Part shown: positions 18,001-25,913 of the stretch, in pieces | Layout of the letters: every line of letters begins with the position of its first letter | Numbering within the stretch: the stretch's first letter is position 1 | From: FEN-1139 sp038207155 | GTDB lineage: Bacteria > Myxococcota_A > Polyangia > Polyangiales > Polyangiaceae | Direction: 5' to 3' | NCBI GenBank assembly: GCA_038207155.1 | Contig: JBBRAB010000022.1 | Location: 1-64,000, forward strand | Length of the DNA stretch: 64,000 nucleotides | Notes under the pieces: model-generated | Databases searched by the model: none | Seen by the model: only the letters and a program-made list of their open reading frames with translations | Told to the model about the DNA's origin: nothing | Made by a program: the position numbers and the translations under genes

Positions 18001-18134
18001 CGGCGCGCGACCGCATTCTCGTGGCGGGGCATTCCTGCCGAAGTCAGGTCGAACGCATCGACGGGCAGCGTCAACGCCACCCGGTGGAACTGCTCGCACA
18101 GATCGCAACGTCCGGACTGTCGGCCCGCCGCTAG
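15036..18134 (+). CDS. FAD- and FeS-binding D-2-hydroxyacid dehydrogenase (YdiJ / D-2-hydroxyglutarate dehydrogenase-like)
   Basis: The protein has 1032 residues and is a fusion of three parts. The N-terminal FAD-binding-4 domain (about 40-270) has the flavin loop AVPRGAGTGTNGQSLNHG. The FAD-linked oxidase C-terminal domain (about 280-545) follows. The last part is FeS/CCG-type, with Cys574, 580 and 590, the ferredoxin motif Cys668-x2-671-x2-674-x3-678 (CLSCKACATQCP) and later GCCGMCG. Length and order match E. coli YdiJ. It should oxidise a D-2-hydroxyacid, plausibly D-2-hydroxyglutarate, and pass electrons to the respiratory chain. The six-base gap to serA indicates one operon. Lactate or glycolate are alternative substrates. 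Confidence 0.9.
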   Translation: MLPVLSERLGTNPLVHSFLRALKDSGFEGEIDQSAATRLSAATDNSVYQVLPDAVVFPRHVGDVERAARLLAESRFHELAAVPRGAGTGTNGQSLNHGVIVDLSRHQREILELNLEQGWVRVQPGVVLDDLNRELAPHGLFFAPTLSPSNRATLGGMVGTNASGKGSRIYGRTVDHVLSLEVVLLGGEHLTTAELPLAEAQLRAKRGDRIGRIYAACIAAATDHREEIERLWPKMPRTLTGYDLAQLVSPEGQVDLKHVLVGSEGTLGFVTEVKLRILPIPRHRKVVALSYAAFDDALAAAEVLVSSDPSAIETIDDQILSLARVDPIWDDVGELLGQDERVRAINLVEFVGHDAALVGAHVDALVAKLEAESGQPGAALSATVAPTPRDAAALWELRKKGVGLLGAMKGDRRPVAFVEDTAVPPARLAAYVKEFRALLDGAGLRYGMFGHVDVGCLHVRPALNLRDPADEGRLRWLSDRVVELVKKHGGVFWGEHGKGFRSEYVPEFFGEQLFGALCSVKEAFDPHGQLNPGKLAVVRRLGQQLVSVDGPKKGAFDRQIGPASQKHFDVAIHCNGNGQCFSTDVNSVMCPSSKIRRDRVHSPKGRATMLREWLRQSSLQGADLGAQLAERSYPAEAGLVEGINRLDQRRTPETYDFSHEVYDALDGCLSCKACATQCPIKVDVPRMKSEFLSLYHERYPRPLGDYFVAALEWILVFLAWVPQLFNATLGVPLVQRLLRTCVGMVDTPRLARRSLSSGLEQRSIRPFNLVELQQLAADGSSRIVLIVQDAFTRFYEPQVVLATCDVLQALGWQPVLVPYRPNGKALHIKGFLSAFQRVARSNAAYLSGLAALGFPMVGLEPAVTLTYREEYPEVLGPDCPPFRVELLQDFLLSCANQSARLESLRIKASEQRTAPNAFTLFGHCTEKTQAPAAQRAWVRVFEAFGLSLELGTVGCCGMCGVFGHEARHAEESRGIYAQSWQPKLAAAGAARDRILVAGHSCRSQVERIDGQRQRHPVELLAQIATSGLSARR

Positions 18135-18258
18135 TCGACTCAGGCAAAGCGCTCACTGCCCCTGAGGCTCGCGAGCTCGCGGGCGCCGAGGGCCGCTGAG
18201 TCGGCATTTCTGCGCTCTCACGAGTCGAGCGCATCAACCTAAGCTAGGCTAGCGTCCC

Positions 18259-19449
18259 ATGGACCTGCCTTCCGAGCCCGTACTGCGTACCCTTCTGCGC
18301 CGCACCGCGGCACTGCGACAGCGACTGCTGACGGAGCTCGGACAGCGTCCACTCGTGCTTCCCGACGCGCGCTCGTTTCCGGATCCGTATCTTGCCGACG
18401 CGCCGACCCTGCTGACGCTCGTGCGTCGTATGCAGCAGCACGCCGGCATGTCCGACATTCCCCTGTCGGTAGGCATTGTCGCGGGTGGAGGCGCAGCGCC
18501 GTCTGACTGTGGAAGCTGCGGACCAAGCGGTGGCAGTTGCGGTACGAGCGCGTCCGAGGCCCCGGCGTCACCACAGGCTGAAAAAAAACCAGGCTGCGAC
18601 GGCAAAGGCGGCTGCGGTGGTGGCTGCCATGACGACGAGCCCATGGCTGACGAGGCCGGCTGCTGCGGTGGCGGCTGTCACGACGCGAGCGAACCGAAGG
18701 CGACTAGCGGCGGATGCTGCAGCTCGGTGAGCGAGCCTGTCGAGGAACCCGAGGGGCCTACGCCGCGACTCGTGGACCTGGGAGAAGGTTGGCGATTGCA
18801 GGTTCCCGAGGGGGAATTGCGACACGATGTCGCGCTCACGACCAACCTCGCGCGTTCGCTCGGCTACGTGTTTTTGCTGGAGACGCGCTCAGCGCGGCAG
18901 CCTTTGGAAGAGCCGATCGACGTCACCGCAGACATCGCCAGCTGCCTGCTCGGCTTTGGCTCGCTGATGCTCGCGGGTAGCTACATTTACGCCAAGAGCT
19001 GCGGTGGACCATCGATCCGTCGCGTGACCGCGCTTGGGCCGATTGAGCTCGCCTTCGTGACGGTTCTCGTCGCTTCCACGGAAGGGCATTCGCTTAGTGC
19101 ACTGCGAAAGCACCTCGGGCCCACCCAGAGCAGCGCCGTCGATGAGGCCGAGGCCTGGCTCAAGCGACGACCCAAGCTCGTGGCGGCCTTCCGCGATGAG
19201 CCGGGTCAGCTCGCCGCAGGCACCATGTCGCTCGAAGCCGAGCGTGTGAGTCTCTGGTCGCGCTGGTTCGGTACTAGCAGCGCCGTGAAGCCGAAGTCGG
19301 ACGATGTCGAGGAAGGCCTCGCCAACCTGGAGGCCATGCTCGCCGAGGCCCCCCTCTCCCGTCGGCCGCGTGGCGCTCGCGGCGCGTCTGCGAAGGATGA
19401 CCTGAGGGCTCTGGTCGACGAAACGTTCGACGAGGGCGCGCTTCAGTAG
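18259..19449 (+). CDS. Unknown protein with central Cys/His/Gly-rich segment
   Basis: The protein has 396 residues, no signal peptide and no clear family. An N-terminal helical part (1-75) leads into a Gly/Cys segment at about 84-155 with 11 cysteines and two histidines. The segment includes a repeated unit GGGCHD (121-126 and 137-142), each followed closely by E-P, and a third weaker copy GGCCSS. A folded part (170-310) includes a hydrophobic helix pair (about 228-250). A charged C-terminus closes it. The Cys/His cluster could bind metal; this is inference. A 183-base gap separates it from the DUF4178 gene downstream on the same strand. Confidence 0.75.
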   Translation: MDLPSEPVLRTLLRRTAALRQRLLTELGQRPLVLPDARSFPDPYLADAPTLLTLVRRMQQHAGMSDIPLSVGIVAGGGAAPSDCGSCGPSGGSCGTSASEAPASPQAEKKPGCDGKGGCGGGCHDDEPMADEAGCCGGGCHDASEPKATSGGCCSSVSEPVEEPEGPTPRLVDLGEGWRLQVPEGELRHDVALTTNLARSLGYVFLLETRSARQPLEEPIDVTADIASCLLGFGSLMLAGSYIYAKSCGGPSIRRVTALGPIELAFVTVLVASTEGHSLSALRKHLGPTQSSAVDEAEAWLKRRPKLVAAFRDEPGQLAAGTMSLEAERVSLWSRWFGTSSAVKPKSDDVEEGLANLEAMLAEAPLSRRPRGARGASAKDDLRALVDETFDEGALQ

Positions 19450-19632
19450 CCGCAGACAGCTGCGGCACAGCCTAGACCCCGTCGTTGAGTTCGGCTGGGT
19501 GGCGGAGCTTGGAGGGGTTTCCGCTAGGCGCGCCCTGACTCCGCTCGTTGAGCCCCGCGAGGAAAAGGGCGCTCGACTGCCACCGAGATTGCCCCAGCCC
19601 AAGGCATTTCACGCTAGAGTCAGCGTGCCGCC

Positions 19633-21096
19633 ATGCCCGTTGCCCGCGGAAGTTGTCCAAGCTGCGGAGCGCCCATCGAGTTCGCGCTGGGCTCTTCGCT
19701 CGCCAATGTCTGTCGCTTCTGCCGCGCCACGGTGCTGCGCACCGATCGCGGTCTGCAGAACCTGGGGCGTTGCGCTGACATCGCCAACACGCCCACGCTG
19801 ATCGCGATTGGCGATCAGGGGACGCTCGCAGGTCGACCGATCCATGTGCTCGGTCGCGTGCAGCTCGACTGGGGCGCGGGTCCCTGGGATGAGTTTTACG
19901 TCGCGTTCGATCATGGCAAATCCTGGGGTTGGCTTGCCTACGCTCAGGGGCGCTGGCACGTCACGAGTGATGGCGTCACGGGCCCCCTGCCGCCGTTTCA
20001 AGGGCTCCAAATCGAGCAGTCCGTGGACCTGGGTCCGCACGGTATCTTCGTTATTGGGGAGGCGCGCCGCGCCCAGATCAAGAGCCTCGAAGGGGAGGTT
20101 CCGGCGGCGACGCCTCCCGGGACCCAGCGCGCCTATGCCGATTGTTACGGTCCGCAAGGCAGGTTCGCGACGCTCGACTATGGCGACGGCAGCGCCGCGC
20201 CCGTCGTTTACGTCGGTTACGTGTTTCCCGAGACGCAGCTCGCCGTCACCGAGCGCGGCCCTCGCACTGAGCAGCAGGTTCCCACCGCACAGCTCACCTG
20301 CCCCAACTGCGGCGGTATGGTGCCCAAGCTCTCGGGGGAGCGCGCCGAGCGACTCGGTTGCCCATTCTGCGGCGCCGTGTCCGACATCGCTGAGCGCCGC
20401 GTCGTCGCCACGCAGAAACGGCTCCTTCAGACTCCCGCCATCCCGATCGGCGCCCGGGGCCAGCTGGACGAAGTCGAGTACATCTGCCTCGCCTACGTGA
20501 AGCGCAGCTCGCTGTTCTCGGGGGAGCGCTACACCTGGGAAGAGTTCCTGCTGTTTGCTCCCGCCACCGGCTACCGCTGGCTGGTCAAGGACCCCGAAAC
20601 GGGCTGGCTCGCCGCCACCGTCATCTCGCTTGCCGATCTCGAGCGGGACCAGGCCCCTTCGTTCCTCGGTTACCTCGGACAACGCTTCTCGCGCCGCAAT
20701 CACAATCAAGCGCGCGTGGACTACGTGATCGGCGAGATCTACTGGAAGTGTGAGATCGGGGAGACGGTTGACGTCACTGATTACGCCTGCGACCAAAACG
20801 TCATTTCACGTGAAATGGTCGATGGCGAGGTGAACTACAGCTACTCGGTGCCCGTGGACTGGGAGTCGTTGGCGGAGGCGTTCGGGCTGGAGACCGAGGG
20901 ACTGCGTCCCGACGCCACGGCAGCGAGCAGCGGGTTCGGCCCGCTCGGCAAGGTACTGGTCTACGTCATCCTGATCGCAGTGGTCCTGCTCGTCTGCTGC
21001 ATCTTCAATGCTGGCGGCAGTGGTGGCGGCTCGGTCGGAGGCTCGCCGGGTGGCGTGAGCTATCGCGGCGGTGGTTCCTACTCGGGCGGCAAGTGA
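19633..21096 (+). CDS. DUF4178 protein with zinc ribbons and C-terminal membrane anchor
   Basis: The protein has 487 residues. An N-terminal zinc ribbon uses C8-x2-C11 and C27-x2-C30. A DUF4178 domain follows at about 55-190. A second ribbon is CPNCGG...CPFCGA at about 223-255, and a second DUF4178-like domain spans about 270-420. A single membrane helix lies near 438-458, followed by a Gly/Ser-rich tail. DUF4178 genes are often found beside membrane spermidine-synthase homologues, as here. The family function is unknown; a role in polyamine-linked envelope modification has been proposed from context. The stop TGA overlaps the ATG of the next gene by one base. Confidence 0.87.
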   Translation: MPVARGSCPSCGAPIEFALGSSLANVCRFCRATVLRTDRGLQNLGRCADIANTPTLIAIGDQGTLAGRPIHVLGRVQLDWGAGPWDEFYVAFDHGKSWGWLAYAQGRWHVTSDGVTGPLPPFQGLQIEQSVDLGPHGIFVIGEARRAQIKSLEGEVPAATPPGTQRAYADCYGPQGRFATLDYGDGSAAPVVYVGYVFPETQLAVTERGPRTEQQVPTAQLTCPNCGGMVPKLSGERAERLGCPFCGAVSDIAERRVVATQKRLLQTPAIPIGARGQLDEVEYICLAYVKRSSLFSGERYTWEEFLLFAPATGYRWLVKDPETGWLAATVISLADLERDQAPSFLGYLGQRFSRRNHNQARVDYVIGEIYWKCEIGETVDVTDYACDQNVISREMVDGEVNYSYSVPVDWESLAEAFGLETEGLRPDATAASSGFGPLGKVLVYVILIAVVLLVCCIFNAGGSGGGSVGGSPGGVSYRGGGSYSGGK

Positions 21097-22619
21097 TGCG
21101 CGGCGCGACGCGCGCTCCCCCGTACTCCCTAATGGCCAGCGCCCGCGTACTGCGCGTGAGCTTCCTCATCTTGGCCCTGCACGAAGTCGCGTTCCGCTGG
21201 CCGCAGCTATGGCTCACGGCCGTGCTTGCCCCGAGCGCGAATCAGGTACTTTACCTCACCCTGCCGTGCTGTCTCGTCGCAGGACTACTCGGTTGGCGTC
21301 ACCCCCGCTACTTGCTCGAGCGCGAGGGATTGCTCGGCGCCCTGCTCGGACTCGGCGCGCTAGCGCTCGCCTGGAGTTACGCCCGTTCGGCCCACTTTTT
21401 TGCGCTGATCTGGCTCCTTCCGGTGCTCCTGGCCGCACTCACGCTCGCCAATCTCGGGAGCCACCTGCGACTGCTCGGCGGCACCTCTTCCGAGCACCGA
21501 CGAGCCCTGCTGCCCAGTGGAGTTCTGCTCTGCTCGGCGGTCCTGGTGGTCGGCGCACTCTGTGTCTCCCTGCTTGGTCAGCCCCGCAGTGGCTTATGGC
21601 TTGGCGGCACGCTCGCCGCGGGCGTCTGGCTGCCAGAGCTCGGCTCATTGCAGGGGGAGCCCACCTCGCGACGACCCGGACTTGCGCTTCGCGTCAGCAG
21701 CCTAATATCGCTGGTTGGCATCGCTGCGCTTGCCTATAGCGCAAGTGACCTCATGCCCTTCGCCGAGGTCCGTCACAGTGCAGCCCCGCTGGTGGCCCAT
21801 GCGCAGGGACCACGCGAGAAGGTGACGGTCACCGCGTCTCAGGGCTACCTCGCGATCTTTGTCGATGATGAGCTGCGGACGACCACACTTGACGCGCGTC
21901 GCTACGTTCAATGCCTGGTGCAGCCGGCGCTCGCGGCTGCCTCGCACCCGACGCGCGCGCTGCTGCTTGGACGCGGTGACGGACTGGTTGAAGCCGAGCT
22001 ACTGCGCGACCCGCGCATCCAATCGATCGAGAGTGTTGCGCGCGACGCGGTCCTGCGACAGCTCGCTCGACATCTACCAGCCTATCGCCAGCTGCACCGC
22101 GACACGCTCGACGACCGGCGCGTCCACTTCACTGAGCAGGATCCCGCAGAATGGCTGCTGGAAGAACGAGCTGGTGGTTTTGACGTCATGGTGATCGATT
22201 TGCCCGATCCCGGCCAGCCTCGCACAGCCAAATACTACTCACGATATGTGCTCTCGCGAGTCACGAGGCTCCTGCGTCCGGCGGGCGTTCTCGCGATTCA
22301 GGGAACGTCGCCACGCCGCTCACCACAAACCTTTGCAACGCTCGGAAAAACCCTCACCGCTGCAGGATTTGAAGCGCTGCCGCTGCGCGTACCGCTGCTC
22401 GCCCTGGGCGAGTGGGGACTCTGGCTCGCCACGGTTCAGCCGGCGGCACCGCCCTCGCCTCTGCCACACCTACCGGCGGGGTTCCCTCGCTCCAACTGGG
22501 CAGAGCTCAGCTACCTGCCGCGAGATACCTTGCCGGAAGTTGGATTTTCGCCGAGAGTCAGTACCCTGCACGATGCGGTGATTTTGCATCGTTTCGAGCA
22601 TGAGGAGCATCGTCAGTGA
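21096..22619 (+). CDS. Membrane spermidine-synthase-like (SpeE fold) protein
   Basis: The protein has 507 residues. The first 235 contain about six hydrophobic segments. The second half (about 250-480) is a Rossmann methyltransferase/aminopropyltransferase-type domain with ALLLGRGDGLVEAELL as the nucleotide loop and MVIDLPDP as the SpeE-like active-site strand, then KYYSRYV. It may transfer aminopropyl groups or use the fold otherwise; the substrate is unknown. The ATG at 21096 overlaps the DUF4178 stop as TGATG, although an in-frame GTG lies one codon earlier. Its stop overlaps the next gene by four bases. The context argues for a DUF4178/SpeE module. Confidence 0.85.
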   Translation: MRGATRAPPYSLMASARVLRVSFLILALHEVAFRWPQLWLTAVLAPSANQVLYLTLPCCLVAGLLGWRHPRYLLEREGLLGALLGLGALALAWSYARSAHFFALIWLLPVLLAALTLANLGSHLRLLGGTSSEHRRALLPSGVLLCSAVLVVGALCVSLLGQPRSGLWLGGTLAAGVWLPELGSLQGEPTSRRPGLALRVSSLISLVGIAALAYSASDLMPFAEVRHSAAPLVAHAQGPREKVTVTASQGYLAIFVDDELRTTTLDARRYVQCLVQPALAAASHPTRALLLGRGDGLVEAELLRDPRIQSIESVARDAVLRQLARHLPAYRQLHRDTLDDRRVHFTEQDPAEWLLEERAGGFDVMVIDLPDPGQPRTAKYYSRYVLSRVTRLLRPAGVLAIQGTSPRRSPQTFATLGKTLTAAGFEALPLRVPLLALGEWGLWLATVQPAAPPSPLPHLPAGFPRSNWAELSYLPRDTLPEVGFSPRVSTLHDAVILHRFEHEEHRQ

Positions 22620-23503
22620 CTAACCTAGGCCCGCTCCGCTCGCTTGCCGCGCTGGGTACCCTCGCGCTGCTCGGCTGCACGGCGGTCGACGCGGGCTCGC
22701 CGAAAGGCGGGTGTCTTGCGCGGGCCGCACAGCCCAGCACGAGTCCGGCAGTCTCACCTAAGCAGCCCGTACCGACGGAGCCGGCCCCCGTTGCTCCGCT
22801 CGCGACCTCCTCGGAGCCAAGCGCGGCTGAAACCAGCGCAGTGACGCCCACTTCGGATTGTCACTGGGTGGTCGTCGGAGATTCGCTCACCGATCCACGC
22901 TCGCACGGGGGAGGTTACGTCACTCAAGCCGCCAGCACTTGCGGTTGCCGGGTAACGAACCTGGCTCGCGGTGGCTTCATGGTCAATCAGATGCGCAGGC
23001 GCATCGAGCGCGAGATCGCCAACGGGCTCGGCGGATTCTCGCACTTGATCGTTTTTGGTGGAGTCAACGATCTGTACAGTGATGAGACTGCGGGACGCAC
23101 GCCGGCGAAGATCGAGCGCGATCTTGAGGCGATCTACCGGCTTGGCCGCGAACGTCACGCGAGCGTTGTCGCGATCACCGTGGCGCCTTGGGGTGGCTTT
23201 CAACCGTGGTACACACCTAAGCGCGGACGCGATATGAGCGAGCTCAACAGCTGGCTACTGGCGGCGCCCGCACGAGGAATCACGGACGTCACCCTCGACT
23301 CGACCCCGCTGCTGTCCTGTGGTGACCGTGCGCGCCTCTGTGACAAGCTCACTGCGCCGTTCCGCGACGGGATTCACTTCGGTCCCCCCGGGCATGCTGC
23401 CCTTGGCCACGCGCTCGCGGCCAGCCTCTGCGCCGACCGGTCGACGCCAACGGGACCGTCACCGAGCCCAACGCAGCAGGAGCAACCCGCCGCGACCCCG
23501 TAA
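22616..23503 (+). CDS. SGNH/GDSL-family hydrolase lipoprotein
   Basis: The protein has 295 residues. A lipoprotein signal ends ALLGC (Cys21), followed by a Pro/Ala/Ser tether to about residue 80. The SGNH domain has all blocks: Ser90 in VVGDSLTD, Gly119 in ARGGF, Asn151 in GGVND, and Asp251/His254 in DGIHFG. It should be an esterase or acetyl-hydrolase in the envelope. The start GTG overlaps the stop of the SpeE-like gene by four bases, so it belongs to the DUF4178 operon and may act on the same unknown substrate. Confidence 0.88.
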   Translation: MTNLGPLRSLAALGTLALLGCTAVDAGSPKGGCLARAAQPSTSPAVSPKQPVPTEPAPVAPLATSSEPSAAETSAVTPTSDCHWVVVGDSLTDPRSHGGGYVTQAASTCGCRVTNLARGGFMVNQMRRRIEREIANGLGGFSHLIVFGGVNDLYSDETAGRTPAKIERDLEAIYRLGRERHASVVAITVAPWGGFQPWYTPKRGRDMSELNSWLLAAPARGITDVTLDSTPLLSCGDRARLCDKLTAPFRDGIHFGPPGHAALGHALAASLCADRSTPTGPSPSPTQQEQPAATP

Positions 23504-23660
23504 GCTGAGCTCAGCCCGACAACGCCGCGCTCCAGGACCCAACGAAGCAGGCTGTCCGCGTGTCGGTTCGCGGCTCTCGGCCGTGATTTTGCCGCGACGA
23601 TGGTTCAAAGGACGTCTGGGGGTGGGATTCAAACTCGATTTGGGGTAGTTCTCGCGTGGC

Positions 23661-24365
23661 ATGGAATCCAAGGTCAGTTCGCCCGAGTCGCCCGCCTCCC
23701 CCCCGGAGGGAGCATCGACGCCGAGTTCGGGACAGCCCGAGGCCGGCGGTGGACGCCGTAATCCGCGACGACGCGCGCAGCGCGCGCGGGTGGAAGAGCC
23801 GCTGGTTATCATCGGCGGCCGAACGCTGCTCGGTGTATTGGCGATCCTTCCCGCGTTGTTGCCCTACACCGTGTTCAAGACTCTCAAGTCCCCCGAGCCC
23901 GCCAAGACCGATTTGCGGCAGTGGCACGCTGGCGGGCGCACGCGACTGAGGCTCACCATCGTAGCGGTGGATTCGCAGCGACTCGCGTGCGCGTCCAATG
24001 ACACTTATTCAGGACTGCGATGTGAGTTCAAGCAGGACGGGACATTGTTTCCCCCACCTGCAGACGCACCCATCGACGATAACAAGCGCAGCGTCATTCA
24101 GCCCTACCGAACCTATCCCGACAATCAACTCGTGCTGGTGGCTGGTGTTTGGGCAACCCCCAAGATCGCAACGCGACTCCACTCAGAGCCGTTCGTTGGG
24201 CTCCCCGACAACAAGCAGGCGCGTTTCGTCGCCGACTGCGACGTGGAGTTCGTCGCGGACGTGCAGAATCCAAAACTGCGTTGGAATCCGACCTCGGGTT
24301 GGATGACGGACACCAAGGCCGTGGTCGGGCGAGCTCAGGACTGTTTTGTCGGGAACACCGACTAA
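23661..24365 (+). CDS. Single-pass membrane protein of unknown function
   Basis: The protein has 234 residues. A Pro/Ser-rich and then Arg-rich cytoplasmic head (1-46) precedes one membrane helix at about 48-70 (VIIGGRTLLGVLAILPALLP). The rest (about 85-234) is a soluble domain with four or five cysteines (DSQRLACASN, GLRCEFKQ, DCDVEF, AQDCF) that could form disulfides outside the membrane. I recognise no family. It lies 157 bases after the SGNH hydrolase gene on the same strand. Confidence 0.72.
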   Translation: MESKVSSPESPASPPEGASTPSSGQPEAGGGRRNPRRRAQRARVEEPLVIIGGRTLLGVLAILPALLPYTVFKTLKSPEPAKTDLRQWHAGGRTRLRLTIVAVDSQRLACASNDTYSGLRCEFKQDGTLFPPPADAPIDDNKRSVIQPYRTYPDNQLVLVAGVWATPKIATRLHSEPFVGLPDNKQARFVADCDVEFVADVQNPKLRWNPTSGWMTDTKAVVGRAQDCFVGNTD

Positions 24366-24401
24366 CTCCAGCTGAGCCCGCAAAACCTGGGTGAGCGAAA
24401 G

Positions 24402-25070
24402 CTAGCGACGCAGCGCGCGCATCAGCAGGTCAATCGTCCCTCGCACGAGTTGTCCCCCCTCGAAGGGCGTCGCGGGAAGGCCCGTGACGGCGTGCCATGC
24501 GGCGGGATCCAACTGCGGGGCAGGCGTGGTCGTCTGCTCCGCTGATTTCGCCTGCAACAGCGAAGCCCCGAGGATTGCGCTCCACAGCTGCATGATGGTC
24601 ATGCGAGTATCAAGCTCGGGACGGATCGAGCCATCAGCTTTTCCGACCTCAACGGCGCTCGCTGCGACCTTGAGTACACGCATCGCGCTGTCGCCATAGC
24701 GCTGAGCCGCTTCTCCCTGCGCCGACAGCTCGTAGTCCGGCGAGATCCAGCACGAAGCGAGGCGAAATCGCATGCCGTCGTCGTAGGCGTACGCCGCATA
24801 GGATTCGAGCAAGCGTGCCACCCGATCGAGTCCGCTCCCTTCGACGGAAGCAGACTCCATTCGACGGACCAGATCCTCCATCGCTTTGGCGGCCAGCGTT
24901 AGATAAAGCTCGTCTTTGCTCGTGAAGTACAGGTACAGAGCCCCCTTGCTCACCCCCGCCTTTCGCGCGACATCGTCCATGGTCGCCATCGTCACCCCGC
25001 GCGCGGCAAACACCTGCTCCGCGGCCTGGACGATTCGCTCTCGTCGGTCGACCTTCTCCTCTCGCTGCAT
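24402..25070 (-). CDS. TetR/AcrR-family transcriptional regulator
   Basis: The protein has 222 residues. The N-terminal helix-turn-helix is clear at about residues 9-55: RIVQAAEQVFAARGVTMATM, DDVARKAGVSKGALYLYF and TSKDELYL. The C-terminal two thirds form the helical ligand/dimer domain. Its target and ligand cannot be read from sequence. It ends about 35 bases from the convergent 23661 gene. A terminator-like hairpin with a T-run lies about 130 bases upstream of the start on the same strand. Confidence 0.93.
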   Translation of the reverse strand: MQREEKVDRRERIVQAAEQVFAARGVTMATMDDVARKAGVSKGALYLYFTSKDELYLTLAAKAMEDLVRRMESASVEGSGLDRVARLLESYAAYAYDDGMRFRLASCWISPDYELSAQGEAAQRYGDSAMRVLKVAASAVEVGKADGSIRPELDTRMTIMQLWSAILGASLLQAKSAEQTTTPAPQLDPAAWHAVTGLPATPFEGGQLVRGTIDLLMRALRR

Positions 25071-25392
25071 CAGTGGCTCCCCTCGTAGACCGGTGAGTAT
25101 CTCCTATTTCGGAGCCAACTGACTAGGGGGAATGCACCTCGGGCCTGGGCATCCCAACAAATGCGGTCCCATTGCAGGGGATGGCGCCAGCAAAACTTGA
25201 AAAAACGGAGCATTGGGTCGGCACGCTCCGCCTCGCGCGCAATCCCTGTTTCCGGCAAGTCGGGATTAAACGCCGCTCGCAACGATTTGTTCGCGACTTA
25301 CGGGGGCTTGCCACCCGTACATGCAGGGGCGTCACGTGATCGTTCATTCATCTCAGCCGGCGAAGGTGTCGGATGCTAAAGAGCGTCGCCCC
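25071..25392. other. Intergenic region between TetR gene and pgpA
   Basis: The region separates the divergent TetR (minus) and pgpA (plus) genes. It holds a minus-strand hairpin with a T-run at 25200-25230, annotated separately, and a CGTCACGTGATCG near-palindrome at about 25332. Short frames exist on both strands, but none has a ribosome site or recognisable product. Confidence 0.45.
25200..25230 (-). terminator. Terminator-like hairpin with T-run in the TetR leader
   Basis: On the minus strand CGGAGC (25230-25225) pairs with GCTCCG (25211-25206) around a 13-base loop and is followed directly by six Ts (25205-25200). This is the form of a Rho-independent terminator. The nearest minus-strand gene is the TetR gene downstream of it, so it may act as an attenuator or end an unannotated short transcript. 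The stem is only six pairs. Confidence 0.45.
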
Positions 25393-25872
25393 ATGACTTC
25401 CCCTGCTTTTCGCCGGCACGTCCTGGCCCACTGGTTCGGCTGCGGTCTGTTCCCGAAAGCGCCCGGCACGGTGGGCTCGCTCGGTGCCATACCGCTTCAC
25501 ATGGCCTGCCTGCTGCTTCCGGGCTGGCTTCACGCGGTCGTGGTCGTGCTGGTGACGCTTGCGGGGCTCCCCATCGCTGGCGCCGCGGCGCGCGCCGCCG
25601 GCGAGGATGACCCCGCCGCAGTCGTGATCGACGAAGTCGCGGGTACGCTGATCGCGCTCGGCATAGTGCGCGGTCTCGGCGCTGGACCGGCCCTGGTCGC
25701 CTTCGTGGGCTTCCGGTTCTTCGATATCGTCAAGCCTGGGGTGATCGACCGCTCGCAGCGCCTTGGCAAGCGGTCACTCGGGCTTGGAATCATGGCGGAC
25801 GATGTCCTGGCTGGTCTCGCCGCCGGCTCGCTTACCCTGGCGCTGACTCTCGCTCGGCGCTTGTGGCACTGA
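25393..25872 (+). CDS. pgpA: Phosphatidylglycerophosphatase A
   Basis: The protein has 159 residues, normal for PgpA. It dephosphorylates phosphatidylglycerol phosphate in the inner membrane. Family motifs are all present: FPKAPGTVGSLGA, VVIDEVAGTL, RFFDIVKPGVI and IMADDVLAGLAAG, with about four hydrophobic segments between. I chose the ATG at 25393; an in-frame start 24 codons upstream would add a tail outside the family pattern. It is convergent with the FGE-like lipoprotein gene 41 bases away. Confidence 0.93.
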   Translation: MTSPAFRRHVLAHWFGCGLFPKAPGTVGSLGAIPLHMACLLLPGWLHAVVVVLVTLAGLPIAGAAARAAGEDDPAAVVIDEVAGTLIALGIVRGLGAGPALVAFVGFRFFDIVKPGVIDRSQRLGKRSLGLGIMADDVLAGLAAGSLTLALTLARRLWH

Positions 25873-25913
25873 GCGCTCAGAGCGCGCCAGGGTCGCGGGC
25901 TCGACACCCGAAC

